NCBI GenBank assembly: GCA_964515555.1
Contig: CAZEVY010000011.1
Coordinates: 1 to 64,000 of the forward strand
DNA from: CAZEVY01 sp964515555
GTDB lineage: Bacteria; Acidobacteriota; Terriglobia; Bryobacterales; Bryobacteraceae
Direction: 5' to 3'
DNA: 64,000 nucleotides
The position numbers and the translations under genes are program-made. The notes beneath the pieces were generated by a model that made no database searches, had not been told where the DNA came from, and saw nothing but the letters and a program-made list of their open reading frames with translations. Positions 16,965-28,802 of the stretch are shown piece after piece. Positions within the stretch are counted from its first letter, which is position 1, and every line of letters begins with the position of its first letter.

Positions 16965-17213
16965 CTAGCCCACGCGGACTGGACGAGAGATCAAGTTCTC
17001 GAGTTGGACATAGGGGTCCCAGCCAGGCGGGGGCGCATCGACGGTGCTCCACCATTTTGCTCCCGACCTGAGCCAGGCGACCCGTAGGTTGGGAATGGGG
17101 CTGTTGATGTCATGATGGCCGAACTCGGTCCCACAGCAGGGGCAAATGTTGTAGTCGGCGGGAGGATCGTCCATCCCATACCCGCAAACCGGGCACATGT
17201 TGAGACTCACCAT
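16965..17213 (-). CDS. CPCC-type zinc-ribbon protein, possible immunity partner
   Basis: An 82-residue cytosolic protein with two cysteine pairs, CPVC (C7/C10) and CPCC (C24-C27), spaced as a zinc ribbon, followed by GTEFGHHD and a C-terminal half with WWSTVDAPPPGWDPY. Small CPCC-family proteins are widespread and uncharacterised. The ATG at 17213 has GGAG (17226-17223) upstream at good spacing and overlaps the stop of the toxin-like gene (ATGGTGA), so it is translated by coupling. Short coupled genes behind a toxin domain are often immunity proteins; that is inference here. The 176 bases between its stop and the VTT gene contain nothing I can recognise. Confidence 0.75.
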   Translation of the reverse strand: MVSLNMCPVCGYGMDDPPADYNICPCCGTEFGHHDINSPIPNLRVAWLRSGAKWWSTVDAPPPGWDPYVQLENLISRPVRVG

Positions 17214-17572
17214 CGCCTGCACTCCGCCTGAAAATATAGCAGATTAGAGGCGTGTTGGTGGCACCTGCCCGCGTGCTGCGCCGCCGCCCTCTGTGCCGGC
17301 GGAAGGGATGAGCAGGGCACAGGCTTGAAGAATGTTCGTATGACCAAGCGCTGGTCCAGTACGCCGTACGATCCGGTGGAGGGATCGAATCGCGACAGGT
17401 CTCCCTGTTTGCGGGAGCACTCTTGTACCGATGCTGGTCGGGGGCCTCCCAGGAACTGATCCGCCAAATCTTCGTATTCCTGCGGGTTACGCGCTCCGAA
17501 GTCACTTCCATGTTCCAGGAAATGACGGCGTAGTTGCCTTGTGTTGACAAATCCACGCGTTAAAGCAGCCAT
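17207..17572 (-). CDS. Toxin-like domain protein (possible BECR/EndoU-like nuclease fold)
   Basis: A 121-residue frame from the ATG at 17572; the frame stays open to the gap at 17664, so it may instead be the C-terminal domain of a larger protein. Visible landmarks are RRHFLEHGSDFGARN, EYEDLADQFLGG, ECSRKQGDLSRFDPSTGSYG and IRTFFKPVPCSS. A histidine-glycine motif, then a strand with a lysine and the R-T-x-F-K-P end, resembles the small nuclease domains at the ends of polymorphic and phage-encoded toxins of the Barnase-EndoU-ColicinE5-RelE type. I cannot prove the fold. TATGAT at 17593-17588 could be its own -10. The coupled CPCC gene follows. Base composition is visibly less GC-rich than in the neighbours. 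Confidence 0.6.
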   Translation of the reverse strand: MAALTRGFVNTRQLRRHFLEHGSDFGARNPQEYEDLADQFLGGPRPASVQECSRKQGDLSRFDPSTGSYGVLDQRLVIRTFFKPVPCSSLPPAQRAAAQHAGRCHQHASNLLYFQAECRRW

Positions 17573-17664
17573 CTCGAAAATAAGGCGATCATAACATGGA
17601 GGTAAAAGTCTGGGCATTGTAAGGCATCCAGCTACCTTTTCCCCGCCTCGTTCCAGCCGTCTAT

Positions 17665-17764
17665 NNNNNNNNNNNNNNNNNNNNNNNNNNNNNNNNNNNN
17701 NNNNNNNNNNNNNNNNNNNNNNNNNNNNNNNNNNNNNNNNNNNNNNNNNNNNNNNNNNNNNNNN
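17665..17764. other. Assembly gap of 100 N
   Basis: A second placeholder of exactly 100 N. It separates a minus-strand toxin-like gene from a plus-strand LRR gene whose 5' end is missing. Linkage of the two sides rests only on scaffolding. Confidence 0.99.
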
Positions 17765-17765
17765 C

Positions 17766-19700
17766 GACCGCATCGTCGCCGAGTGGATGCTGCGCATGGG
17801 CGGCAGCGTCATCCTCGAAGGACACCGGCGTCCTATCCGCGACCTCGTCGAGCTTCCCGAAAAGGACTTCCGCATTCGCACCCTCGACTTCACCGGCGTC
17901 ACGCAGTGGGGACTCGCCCTCGAAGACGAGCTCAAGCGCCTCCCCGCACTCCCGCACGTCAAGGAGCTCTACGTCAACGGCCGCCTCTGGTATGACCAGC
18001 CCATCGCCCTGGTCGCCGCCACCATGGGCCTCTTCTCCTCGATGACCGGTCTCGAAAAGCTCGTCCTCACCAAGCCCGTGCAGACCCGCATCCCCTTCGA
18101 CGACTCCGTCGTCCGCAACCTCGTCTCCCTGACGAATCTGCGCGAGCTGCGCGCGCACCAGACCCGCATCGCCGGCACGCCGCTCGGAGCCTTCAAGCTT
18201 CTCAAACACCTGGACGTCAACTACGACCACTCCTTCAACGACAAGGGACTCGCCGCCATCAAGGACACGACCGGTCTCGTCAAGCTCTACCTGCGCGGCA
18301 CCGCCATCGGCGACGAGGGCCTCGCCCATCTCGCTGCCCTGACCAACCTCACCGAGCTCGACCTGGCCGATACCCGCATCGGCGACGCCGGCCTCGCGCA
18401 TCTCGCCGGACTCACCAGGCTCCGCCGCCTCGATCTCCGCGACACGCGCGTCGGCGATGCCGCGCTCGACGCCCTGCGCGCCATGACCGCGCTCGAGGAG
18501 CTGAATCTCTACCGGACGCGCGTCTCGAACGCCGGCCTCGCGAAGCTCGCGTCGCTCAGGCAGCTTCGCCGCATCGACCTGCGTTACAGCCGCGCCACCG
18601 GCTCCGGCGTCGGCGAGCTGGTGGCGGGAATTCCCGCTCTCAAGGTTCTGTTCGACGACTCGGGCGTCGCCGCTCCCCGGCGCGGGGGCGAAGCGGCGGC
18701 CGCGGCCGCCCTCGGCGAAGAAGGCGTCGCCGATTGGCTCCGCTCCATCGGCGGCAAGGTCACGCTCGGCGCCGATGGGCACGTCGCCGCCGTCTCGCTC
18801 CAGTCAACCACCGTCGCCGACCGCGAGCTGGCCGTCCTCGCGCGCCTTCCGCGCCTGGTCGATCTCAGCCTGCGCGGGACCGAGACCAGCGACGCCGGCG
18901 TCGCGCATCTCTCCTCGATCCGCACGCTGGAGTCGCTCGACCTCAGCCACACGCTGCTCGCCGACAGCGCCCTCGCCCATCTGGCGCCGCTCGCGAATCT
19001 GCGCACCCTGCATCTCGGCAACACGCTCGTCGAGGGCCCCGGCCTGGCGGCGCTGGCCGCACTGAAGAACCTCCGCGACCTGAATCTCGAAAGCGCGCCG
19101 CTCAAGAACGACGGCCTCATTCATATCGGAGAGCTCACCGCGCTCGAAACTTTATCGATCCGCTACACCGACGCCACCGATTTCGGCATCGCCTCGCTGG
19201 CGTCGCTGCGCAATCTCAAGCGCCTGAACCTCCGCGGCGTCGACGTTAATAACGACGGCCTGCGCGTTGTCGCCGGACTCGACAAGCTGGAGCACCTCGA
19301 CCTCAGCTTCGGCCGCTTCAACGAGAGCGGCCTGAAGCCGCTGGCCGCGCTGAAGAATCTCCGGAGCCTGGGCCTGGCCCAGACCCGCGTCACCGATGCC
19401 GCCATGGAGATCGTCGCGCAGCTCCCGAAGCTGGAATCGCTCAACCTCGAATACACCACCGTCGGCGACGCCGGTTTCGCCAAGCTCGTCGGACTCGCCT
19501 TGCTCGCCGAGCTCTATCTCGACCGCACCGACATGGGCGACGACTCGATTCCGATGCTGACGAAGCTTGCCGGCCTCCGCTTCGTCGACCTCTATCACAC
19601 GCTGGTCACCGAAAAGGGTGTGGAGGCGCTTCGAAAGGCGCGCCCGGAGGCGAAGATCAACTGGAATCGCGACGCTACCCGGCGGGAGCGGCGCACATGA
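17766..19700 (+). CDS. Leucine-rich-repeat protein, 5' end lost in gap
   Basis: The visible 644 residues are two solenoid modules. The first opens with DRIVAEWMLRMGGSVI and the second, at about base 18722, with EGVADWLRSIGGKVTL. Each cap (W, then GG-x-V) is followed by ~24-residue repeats of the L-x-x-L-x-L-x-x-T-x-[IV]-x-D-x-G-[LI] type, as in ribonuclease-inhibitor-like bacterial LRRs. The open frame begins at the gap, so a signal peptide or start is not visible. The stop overlaps the next LRR gene by ATGA. LRRs bind proteins or polymers; the partner is unknown, but the operon links it to the DUF1592/DUF1552 pair. Confidence 0.9.
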   Translation, partial: DRIVAEWMLRMGGSVILEGHRRPIRDLVELPEKDFRIRTLDFTGVTQWGLALEDELKRLPALPHVKELYVNGRLWYDQPIALVAATMGLFSSMTGLEKLVLTKPVQTRIPFDDSVVRNLVSLTNLRELRAHQTRIAGTPLGAFKLLKHLDVNYDHSFNDKGLAAIKDTTGLVKLYLRGTAIGDEGLAHLAALTNLTELDLADTRIGDAGLAHLAGLTRLRRLDLRDTRVGDAALDALRAMTALEELNLYRTRVSNAGLAKLASLRQLRRIDLRYSRATGSGVGELVAGIPALKVLFDDSGVAAPRRGGEAAAAAALGEEGVADWLRSIGGKVTLGADGHVAAVSLQSTTVADRELAVLARLPRLVDLSLRGTETSDAGVAHLSSIRTLESLDLSHTLLADSALAHLAPLANLRTLHLGNTLVEGPGLAALAALKNLRDLNLESAPLKNDGLIHIGELTALETLSIRYTDATDFGIASLASLRNLKRLNLRGVDVNNDGLRVVAGLDKLEHLDLSFGRFNESGLKPLAALKNLRSLGLAQTRVTDAAMEIVAQLPKLESLNLEYTTVGDAGFAKLVGLALLAELYLDRTDMGDDSIPMLTKLAGLRFVDLYHTLVTEKGVEALRKARPEAKINWNRDATRRERRT

Positions 19701-20815
19701 GGGTCCTTATAGCCCTTCTTCCCCTCACAATCTCCGCCGCCGACCCCGACCCTGCCCGCTGGATCGAAGCACAGGGCGGCGAAGTCGTCCGCGAGAATGG
19801 CGTCATCGTCGAGGTCTCGCTCGCACGCACCTGGGCCACCGACAACGACCTCGACCGCGTCGCGCAACTGAAGACCCTCCGGCGACTCGACCTCTCCTTC
19901 ACCTACGTCACCGACGCGGGTATAGAGAAACTCCAGGCGTTGCGGGACCTGGAAGAGCTGAACCTCGACACCGCCGAGTTCCTCACCGACGCCTCGGCCT
20001 CGCATCTGCGCGCCAATCGCAAGCTGCGCAAGCTCTCCTTCCGCGGCGTCGACATCACCGACGTCGGCGTGCCCTTCCTCGCCACCCTCACCGGCCTGCG
20101 CTCGCTCGATATGAGCCACACCATGCTCGGCGACGTCGGTGTCGAGATGCTCTCGGCGCTCGCCGAGCTCGAGGATCTCAACCTCAGCGCCAATCGCATC
20201 ACCGGCGTCAACTTCCACGCGCTGAAACTGCTCCCCAAGTTGAAGCGGCTCAGCTTCGGAGGCATCCAGCGCCGCAACGGCAACGCCTGCTGGACTCCCA
20301 CCATCGTCGACGCCGACCTGGAGCCGATCTCGCGCCTCACTCAACTCGAAGAGCTGCACCTCGGCATCGGACTCAATCTCGGGACCATCGGAGTCGCGCG
20401 GCGCGGCGGCAACTGCCAGCCGACCGGCGGCATCCGCATCACCGATGCCGGACTGCGGCGTCTGGCGAGCCTCAGGAATCTTCGTCGCCTCGACATCAGC
20501 GGCCACAAGATCACGCCCGCCGGCCTCGACGCTCTGCGTGGACTTCCGCTCGAACGGCTCAGCCTCTGGAACTGCACGGAAATCGCCGATCCCGCCGCCG
20601 TCGCCGCCATGACCCGGCTCGTCACCCTCGATCTTTCGCTGACTCCCGCGGGCGACGCCGCCATGGCCCCGCTTGCGAAGCTCGCCGGCCTCAGGAATCT
20701 CTACCTGACGGACACCAACGTGACCGCGACCGCCGTCGAGGCGTTTCGCAAACAACGCCCGGACGTGTTCGTCTCCTGGGCGCGCCGCCCGCCCAGCGCC
20801 GCCAAGCAGCCATGA
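19697..20815 (+). CDS. Secreted leucine-rich-repeat protein
   Basis: A 372-residue protein with a short signal peptide (MRVLIALLPLTISA) and a single LRR module. The cap DPARWIEAQGGEVVRENGV matches the two caps of the upstream protein. About eleven repeats follow (for example LRRLDLSFTYVTDAGIEKL). An insertion around residues 190-240 carries three cysteine- and glycine-containing loops (GNACW, GGNCQPTGG). It starts in the stop of the upstream LRR gene and its own stop overlaps the DUF1592 start (both ATGA), so the four genes form one translationally coupled unit. Function unknown; extracytoplasmic by signal. Confidence 0.92.
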   Translation: MRVLIALLPLTISAADPDPARWIEAQGGEVVRENGVIVEVSLARTWATDNDLDRVAQLKTLRRLDLSFTYVTDAGIEKLQALRDLEELNLDTAEFLTDASASHLRANRKLRKLSFRGVDITDVGVPFLATLTGLRSLDMSHTMLGDVGVEMLSALAELEDLNLSANRITGVNFHALKLLPKLKRLSFGGIQRRNGNACWTPTIVDADLEPISRLTQLEELHLGIGLNLGTIGVARRGGNCQPTGGIRITDAGLRRLASLRNLRRLDISGHKITPAGLDALRGLPLERLSLWNCTEIADPAAVAAMTRLVTLDLSLTPAGDAAMAPLAKLAGLRNLYLTDTNVTATAVEAFRKQRPDVFVSWARRPPSAAKQP

Positions 20816-22683
20816 CGGCCGCCATCGTCGCGCTGTTCGTCGCACAGGCGGCCGGACCCGCGTTCTTCGAAACCAGGCTTTACCCGATCTTCGAGGCGGC
20901 GCAATGCCGCGGCTGCCACTCCCTCAACGGCGTCGCCTCCGCCACGCGCCTCCACTTCCCCGAAAAGGACGCGACGCCCGACGCCATCCGCGCCTTCGGC
21001 CTCTCTCTCGCGCCCATCCGCGCGCAGCTTCTCGTCAAGCCGACCCAGCGCGTCGCCCACACCGGCGGCGAGCGCATCGCCCCGGGTTCCGCCGAAGAGG
21101 AAGCCTTGAAGCGCTGGGTCGAGCACCTGTCGTCGCTTTCCGATCGTCCCGCCGCCGCGAAGGTCCCACCCTCGGCCTCGGCCTCCGGCCTCCGCGCGCG
21201 CCGGCTCACGCACAGCCAGTACAACAACACCGTCCGCGATCTTCTCGGCGACCCCAGCCGCCCGGCCTCGCGATTCCCTCCCGAGGATTTCGCCGACGGC
21301 TTCCGTAACCAGGTCCGGATGCAGGCCCTACCTCCTCTGTTAGTAGAGGCATATAGCTCTGCCGCCGAGAGGCTAGCTTGGAATGCGTTCCGGTCGGGAG
21401 ATTCGAACGGTTTGATCCCCTGCCGGCCGTCCTCCGCGAACGACCTCGACTGTCGTGATAAGTTCTTACAATCCTTTGGATTACGAGCATTTCGCCGCCC
21501 CCTCCAGGAGGCCGAGTTTCGCCGTTATGCCGCCGCCTTCAGCGAGCAGGCTGGAAGCGCTTTCCTCGACGGCGCACGGGCCGTCGTCGAGGCCATGCTT
21601 CAGTCCCCCAAGTTTATGTTCCACGTGGAACATTCGGCGCACCCCGACTATGCGATAGCCGGCCGCCTCTCCTATTTTCTATGGGACACGATGCCCGACA
21701 CGGCGCTATTCGCCGCCGCCGCCCGCGGAGAATTGCGAAATCCGGCGTCGCGCGAGCGCATCGCACGCCGCATGCTCGAAAGCCCCCACGCGCGCACCGC
21801 CCTCGACGAGTTCTTCGGCCAATGGCTGCGATTCGATCGCGTGCTCAACGCTTCGAAAGAACGCCGCCGCTTCCCCGAGTTCTCGCCGGACCTCGCCGCC
21901 GCCATGGTCGAGGAGACGACGCAGTTGCTCCATCACCTGGTCTGGACCAACGCCAACTTCATGGACTTCCTCCGCGCCGACTACGGATTCCTCTCCTCCG
22001 ACCTGGCCGCCATCTACGGCGTGCCCGCGCCGAAGACGCAGTTCGACCTGGTGCGATTCCCCGCCGGCACGCCGCGCGCCGGCCTGCTCGGTCATGCGTC
22101 GATGCTCGCCTCGACCGCCGGCCCCGTCGAGACCTCGCCGACCGCGCGCGGGATCTTCGTGCGCGAGCAGCTTCTGTGCCAGCACGTCCCGCCGCCGCCG
22201 CCCGACGTCAACACCACGCTTGCCGATCCCGTTGAAGGCCGGCCCATGACGCGCCGCCAGCGCATTCAGGAGCACGCGTCGAATCCGTCATGCGCCGCCT
22301 GCCACAAGCTGATGGACCCGATCGGCTTCGGCATGGAGAGCTTCGACGCCATCGGACGCTGGCGCGAGAAAGAGGAGATCGGCAAGGCCGCGCTGCCGGT
22401 CGAAACGAAAGGCGAGATCGCGGGACTCCCCGCATCCGCTTTCGCGGATTCGCGCGAGCTGGGGCGCGTGCTGGCGGCGAGTCCGGTGTGCCAGGAGTGC
22501 GTCGTGAAGCAGGTCTTCCGGTACGCGTTCGGACGAGTGGAAGGTCCGGCCGATCGCGAGACCATCCGGCGCTACTACGCGGCCTTCCGCGACTCCGGCT
22601 TTCGCTTCCGGGAGCTGCTGATCGCTATCGCCCGGTCGCCGGAATTCGCCGGATCGGATAATATGGACACAGCGCGGAGGTAG
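20812..22683 (+). CDS. DUF1592/DUF1588/DUF1585 c-type cytochrome protein
   Basis: A 623-residue protein of the planctomycete/acidobacterial multi-domain cytochrome family. A short hydrophobic N-terminus is followed by a heme motif CRGCH (residues 32-36), the LTHSQYNNTVRDLLGD motif of DUF1587, LRAFRRPLQEAEFRRY and LSYFLWDTMPD of DUF1595/1592, GLLGHASMLASTAG and TSPTARGIFVREQLLC of DUF1588, and a C-terminal CAACHKLMDPIGFGMESFD (C494 onward) leading into DUF1585. It is expected in the periplasm. The biochemical role is unknown; the family is almost always paired with DUF1552, as here. Coupled to the upstream LRR gene; two bases separate it from DUF1552. Confidence 0.95.
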   Translation: MTAAIVALFVAQAAGPAFFETRLYPIFEAAQCRGCHSLNGVASATRLHFPEKDATPDAIRAFGLSLAPIRAQLLVKPTQRVAHTGGERIAPGSAEEEALKRWVEHLSSLSDRPAAAKVPPSASASGLRARRLTHSQYNNTVRDLLGDPSRPASRFPPEDFADGFRNQVRMQALPPLLVEAYSSAAERLAWNAFRSGDSNGLIPCRPSSANDLDCRDKFLQSFGLRAFRRPLQEAEFRRYAAAFSEQAGSAFLDGARAVVEAMLQSPKFMFHVEHSAHPDYAIAGRLSYFLWDTMPDTALFAAAARGELRNPASRERIARRMLESPHARTALDEFFGQWLRFDRVLNASKERRRFPEFSPDLAAAMVEETTQLLHHLVWTNANFMDFLRADYGFLSSDLAAIYGVPAPKTQFDLVRFPAGTPRAGLLGHASMLASTAGPVETSPTARGIFVREQLLCQHVPPPPPDVNTTLADPVEGRPMTRRQRIQEHASNPSCAACHKLMDPIGFGMESFDAIGRWREKEEIGKAALPVETKGEIAGLPASAFADSRELGRVLAASPVCQECVVKQVFRYAFGRVEGPADRETIRRYYAAFRDSGFRFRELLIAIARSPEFAGSDNMDTARR

Positions 22684-22685
22684 GG

Positions 22686-23981
22686 ATGCATCTCAGCAGA
22701 CGAAAGTTCTTGCGGGGCGCCGGCCTTGCGGGCGCCGCGGCGCGCGTCGGATTGCCGCCGCTGTCGGCGATGTTCAACTCCAGCGGCACGGCCTACGCGG
22801 CGGGCAAGAACGCCGCCGGCGGCGACATCGAGACGCGCTTCCTGCTGTGGTTCAACGGCAACGGCATCCCGGAGCGCTACTGGATTCCCGACGAAACCGG
22901 CCCGGAGTTCGAATTGACGCCGTGTCTGGCGCCGTTGGCGCGGCTGCGCGAGCGCGTGCACGTGATCAGCGGGATCGACAACGTCGCCGCGCGGCGCAAC
23001 AACCAGGGCAACGGCCACTTCAGCGCGCTCTGCGGCCTGATGACGGGAACGGCGTTCAACGGGCGCGGCGCATCCGGACCTTCGATCGACCAGATTCTCG
23101 CGCGCAGAATCGGAACCAAGTCGCGCTTCCCGTCGCTGCAGATCGGCGTGGCGCAGGAGTCGCACGGCGAGCAGGTGCATCGCAACATGAGTTGGGCCGG
23201 CACCGACCGGCCGCTGCCGCCCGAGATGATCCCGCACAACCTGTTCGACCGCCTCTTCGGCGTCAAGAACCAGAGCTGGGTGAAGCGCAAGAAGAGCGTG
23301 CTCGACCTGGTGATGCAGGACGCCGCCGACCTCAAACCCTCGCTCGGCCAGGCCGACCGCCAGCGCCTCGACGAGCACCTGTCGTCGGTGCGCGACCTGG
23401 AGCGCGCGATATCGAGCCTTCCGCCCGACTACGGAAAGAACGTCAAGGAGCCCGAGGACATCGCCGACCTGACCGACTATCCGCGCATCGCGAAGATTCA
23501 GTCGGACCTGCTGATTCACGCCTTCGCCTCGGGCCAGACGCGCGTCGCGACCTATATGCTCACCAAGTGCCAGAGCCTGACGCGGTTCCCGTGGCTCGGC
23601 CTGGCGGGGAACCGTCATCACGACTACACGCACGACAACGCCGGATCGCCGCAGCAGCAGAGAATCATGCGCGACATCTGCCGCTGGCACGTCGAGGAGT
23701 TCGCGTATCTTCTGAATCGCATGAAGGCGATTCCGGAGGGCGACGGCACGCTGCTCGACCACACTGCCGCCGTCTTCGTGCACGAGCATGCCGAGGCCAA
23801 TCCGCACAAGTGCAACGGCCTGGCGATTCTCACCGCCGGAGGAGGCATGAAGGGCGGGCTGCACACCAAGTCGCGCAACTCGATCGGCGACGTGTACCTG
23901 ACGATCGCCGAGGAGGTGCTGAAGACGCCGCTCGGCGGGGCGTTCCCCACCGCCGAAGAGAAACTGAGCGCGATCGTCTGA
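22686..23981 (+). CDS. DUF1552 protein with Tat signal
   Basis: A 431-residue protein with a classical twin-arginine signal (SRRKFLRGAGLAGAA). The remainder matches DUF1552: FLLWFNGNGIPERYW, VISGIDNV, GNGHFSALCGLMTG, HRNMSWAG, and WLGLAGNRHHDYTHDN with DHTAAVFVHEHAEA. The domain is related to the alkaline-phosphatase-like DUF1501 family. It is the standard partner of the DUF1592 cytochrome and is exported folded. Substrate and reaction are unknown. Last gene of the LRR operon; rsmD follows 20 bases later and could be read through. Confidence 0.95.
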   Translation: MHLSRRKFLRGAGLAGAAARVGLPPLSAMFNSSGTAYAAGKNAAGGDIETRFLLWFNGNGIPERYWIPDETGPEFELTPCLAPLARLRERVHVISGIDNVAARRNNQGNGHFSALCGLMTGTAFNGRGASGPSIDQILARRIGTKSRFPSLQIGVAQESHGEQVHRNMSWAGTDRPLPPEMIPHNLFDRLFGVKNQSWVKRKKSVLDLVMQDAADLKPSLGQADRQRLDEHLSSVRDLERAISSLPPDYGKNVKEPEDIADLTDYPRIAKIQSDLLIHAFASGQTRVATYMLTKCQSLTRFPWLGLAGNRHHDYTHDNAGSPQQQRIMRDICRWHVEEFAYLLNRMKAIPEGDGTLLDHTAAVFVHEHAEANPHKCNGLAILTAGGGMKGGLHTKSRNSIGDVYLTIAEEVLKTPLGGAFPTAEEKLSAIV

Positions 23982-24001
23982 TCGGCGACTTCACTTACTA
24001 A

Positions 24002-24538
24002 ATGCGCGTCATCGCCGGCGCCTATCGCAGCCGCCGCCTGAGAACCCTGCCCGGCCTCGACGTGCGGCCCACGCCTGACCGGCTGCGCGAGGCGCTCTTC
24101 AACGTCCTCGCGCCGCGCATCGAGGGCGCCACCTTCGTGGACGCCTACGCGGGATCGGGCGCCGTCGGAATCGAGGCGGTGAGCCGCGGCGCCGCGCGCG
24201 TGGTCTTCGTCGAGTTCAACCCGTCGGCGGTGCACGTAATCCGCGCGAATCTCGCGGCGCTGGGCGTCGAAGGCGGATTCGAGGTGATCCGAGCGAAGGC
24301 GGCGGTGACGGTCGCGAAGCTGGGTGCGGATATCGTTTTCCTCGATCCGCCGTACCGGCACGAGGGCGAGTACGAGATGGCGCTCTCGGCGCTGGGCGCC
24401 GCGCCGCCGGGGCTGGTGGTCGCGCAGCATCACGCGAAGCATGCGCCCGCCGAACGCTACCGGCTGTTGCATCGGGTGCGGGTACTCCAGCAGGGCGAGA
24501 ACGCGCTCAGTTTCTATGAGAGGGAAGGAAACACATAA
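24002..24538 (+). CDS. rsmD: 16S rRNA (guanine966-N2)-methyltransferase
   Basis: A 178-residue SAM-dependent methyltransferase that modifies G966 of 16S rRNA in the assembled 30S subunit. Landmarks are MRVIAGAYRSRRLRTL, the RsmD-specific RPTPDRLREALFNVL, the SAM loop DAYAGSGAVGIEAVSRGA and the catalytic DPPY (residues 115-118). Length is normal for the family. It is followed by a large inverted repeat and a convergent permease gene. Confidence 0.95.
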   Translation: MRVIAGAYRSRRLRTLPGLDVRPTPDRLREALFNVLAPRIEGATFVDAYAGSGAVGIEAVSRGAARVVFVEFNPSAVHVIRANLAALGVEGGFEVIRAKAAVTVAKLGADIVFLDPPYRHEGEYEMALSALGAAPPGLVVAQHHAKHAPAERYRLLHRVRVLQQGENALSFYEREGNT

Positions 24539-24540
24539 TT

Positions 24541-24620
24541 GGCCGCAGATGAACGCAGATGAACGCAGATAACGAACACGGATTTGTTTATATCTGCGTT
24601 AATCTGCGTTTATCTGTGGC
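24541..24620. repeat. Large inverted repeat of the GAACGCAGAT type between convergent genes
   Basis: The left arm 24542-24571 contains three CGCAGAT units (two GAACGCAGAT). It is the reverse complement, at 27 of 30 positions, of the right arm 24591-24620. A 19-base spacer lies between. The transcript would fold into a long hairpin from either strand, between the ends of rsmD and the permease gene, so it could act as a bidirectional terminator. Similar CGCAGAT-rich elements occur dispersed in many environmental genomes. Confidence 0.85.
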
Positions 24621-24630
24621 TAATAATGTT

Positions 24631-27786
<3,156 letters not shown>

Positions 27787-27818
27787 GAGGAAGCTCTCAT
27801 TATCCGACGCCTGCTACC

Positions 27819-28763
27819 ATGGTCGTCGGACAGCCGGTGAACTCACCCGAATTTCCGCTGGTTTCGATCGTCACGCCGTCGTTCAACATGGCGCGGTACC
27901 TGGCAGAGACGATCGCCAGCGTGGCGGCGCAGGACTATCCGAACATCGAGCACATCGTGGTGGACGGCGGGTCGACCGACGGCACGCTGGAGCTGCTGGA
28001 GCGGAGCGGCGTGCGCTACACGTCGGGGCCGGATCGCGGGCCGTGCGACGCGGCGTGGCGCGGGCTCGGCGAGGCGTGCGGGGAGATCGTCGCGTGGCTG
28101 AACGCCGACGACACGTATCTGCCGGGCGCGGTGCGCACGGCGGTCGGCGCTTTCGCGCGGCATCCGGAGGCGGACGTCGTATACGGCGAAGGGTGGTGGA
28201 TCGACGAGAGCGGCGCGGTGATCGACCGGTATCCCACGCTGCAACCGTTCGACGCGCGGGTGCTGGAGCGCGACTGCTTCATCTGCCAGCCGGCGGCGTT
28301 TCTGCGTGCGTCGTCGTACCGGCGCTGCGACCTGGACCCGTCGGTGAACTTTTCGTTCGACTACGACCTGTGGATTCGCATGGCGAAGGCGGGGCTGCGG
28401 TTCGAGGCGATCCCGGCGTACCTGGCGAACTCGCGCATGCACGGCGGGGCGAAGAGCATCGCCGAGCGCGAGACGGTGTTTCGCGCGTCGATGGCGCTGC
28501 TGAAGCGGCACTACGGCTACGTTCCGGTGTCGTGGGTGTTCGGCTACACGGCGTATCGGCTCGACGGGCGCGACCAGTTCTTCGCGCCCTTGCAGCCCTC
28601 GGCGATGAAGTACCTGGCAAGCCTGCCGGCGGGGGTTTGGATGAATCGGCGGCGTCCGCTGCGATTCGTCGGCGAGTGGGTGGCGACGGGCGCGCGGGAG
28701 GCGGCGCGGCGGCTGCCGTCGCGAGCGAGGACACCGGGGTCCGGTTGTTCGCCGTCGAACTGA
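27819..28763 (+). CDS. Family 2 glycosyltransferase
   Basis: A ~314-residue GT-A fold transferase. Landmarks are VSIVTPSFNMARYLAETI at the nucleotide-binding start, VVDGGSTDGT, the metal-binding-type aspartates in WLNADDTYLPGA, and FSFDYDLWIRMAKAG. It should transfer a sugar from a nucleotide donor to a cell-surface glycan or lipid; no polysaccharide cluster surrounds it. The ATG at 27819 lies inside a TACCAT hexamer, so the in-frame GTG at 27837 may be the true start. A glycosyltransferase without transmembrane segments, probably peripheral to the inner membrane. Confidence 0.9.
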   Translation: MVVGQPVNSPEFPLVSIVTPSFNMARYLAETIASVAAQDYPNIEHIVVDGGSTDGTLELLERSGVRYTSGPDRGPCDAAWRGLGEACGEIVAWLNADDTYLPGAVRTAVGAFARHPEADVVYGEGWWIDESGAVIDRYPTLQPFDARVLERDCFICQPAAFLRASSYRRCDLDPSVNFSFDYDLWIRMAKAGLRFEAIPAYLANSRMHGGAKSIAERETVFRASMALLKRHYGYVPVSWVFGYTAYRLDGRDQFFAPLQPSAMKYLASLPAGVWMNRRRPLRFVGEWVATGAREAARRLPSRARTPGSGCSPSN

Positions 28764-28802
28764 CATCGCCGGGCGCGGCAAGATCGAGCGGAAAGCTACC
28801 AT

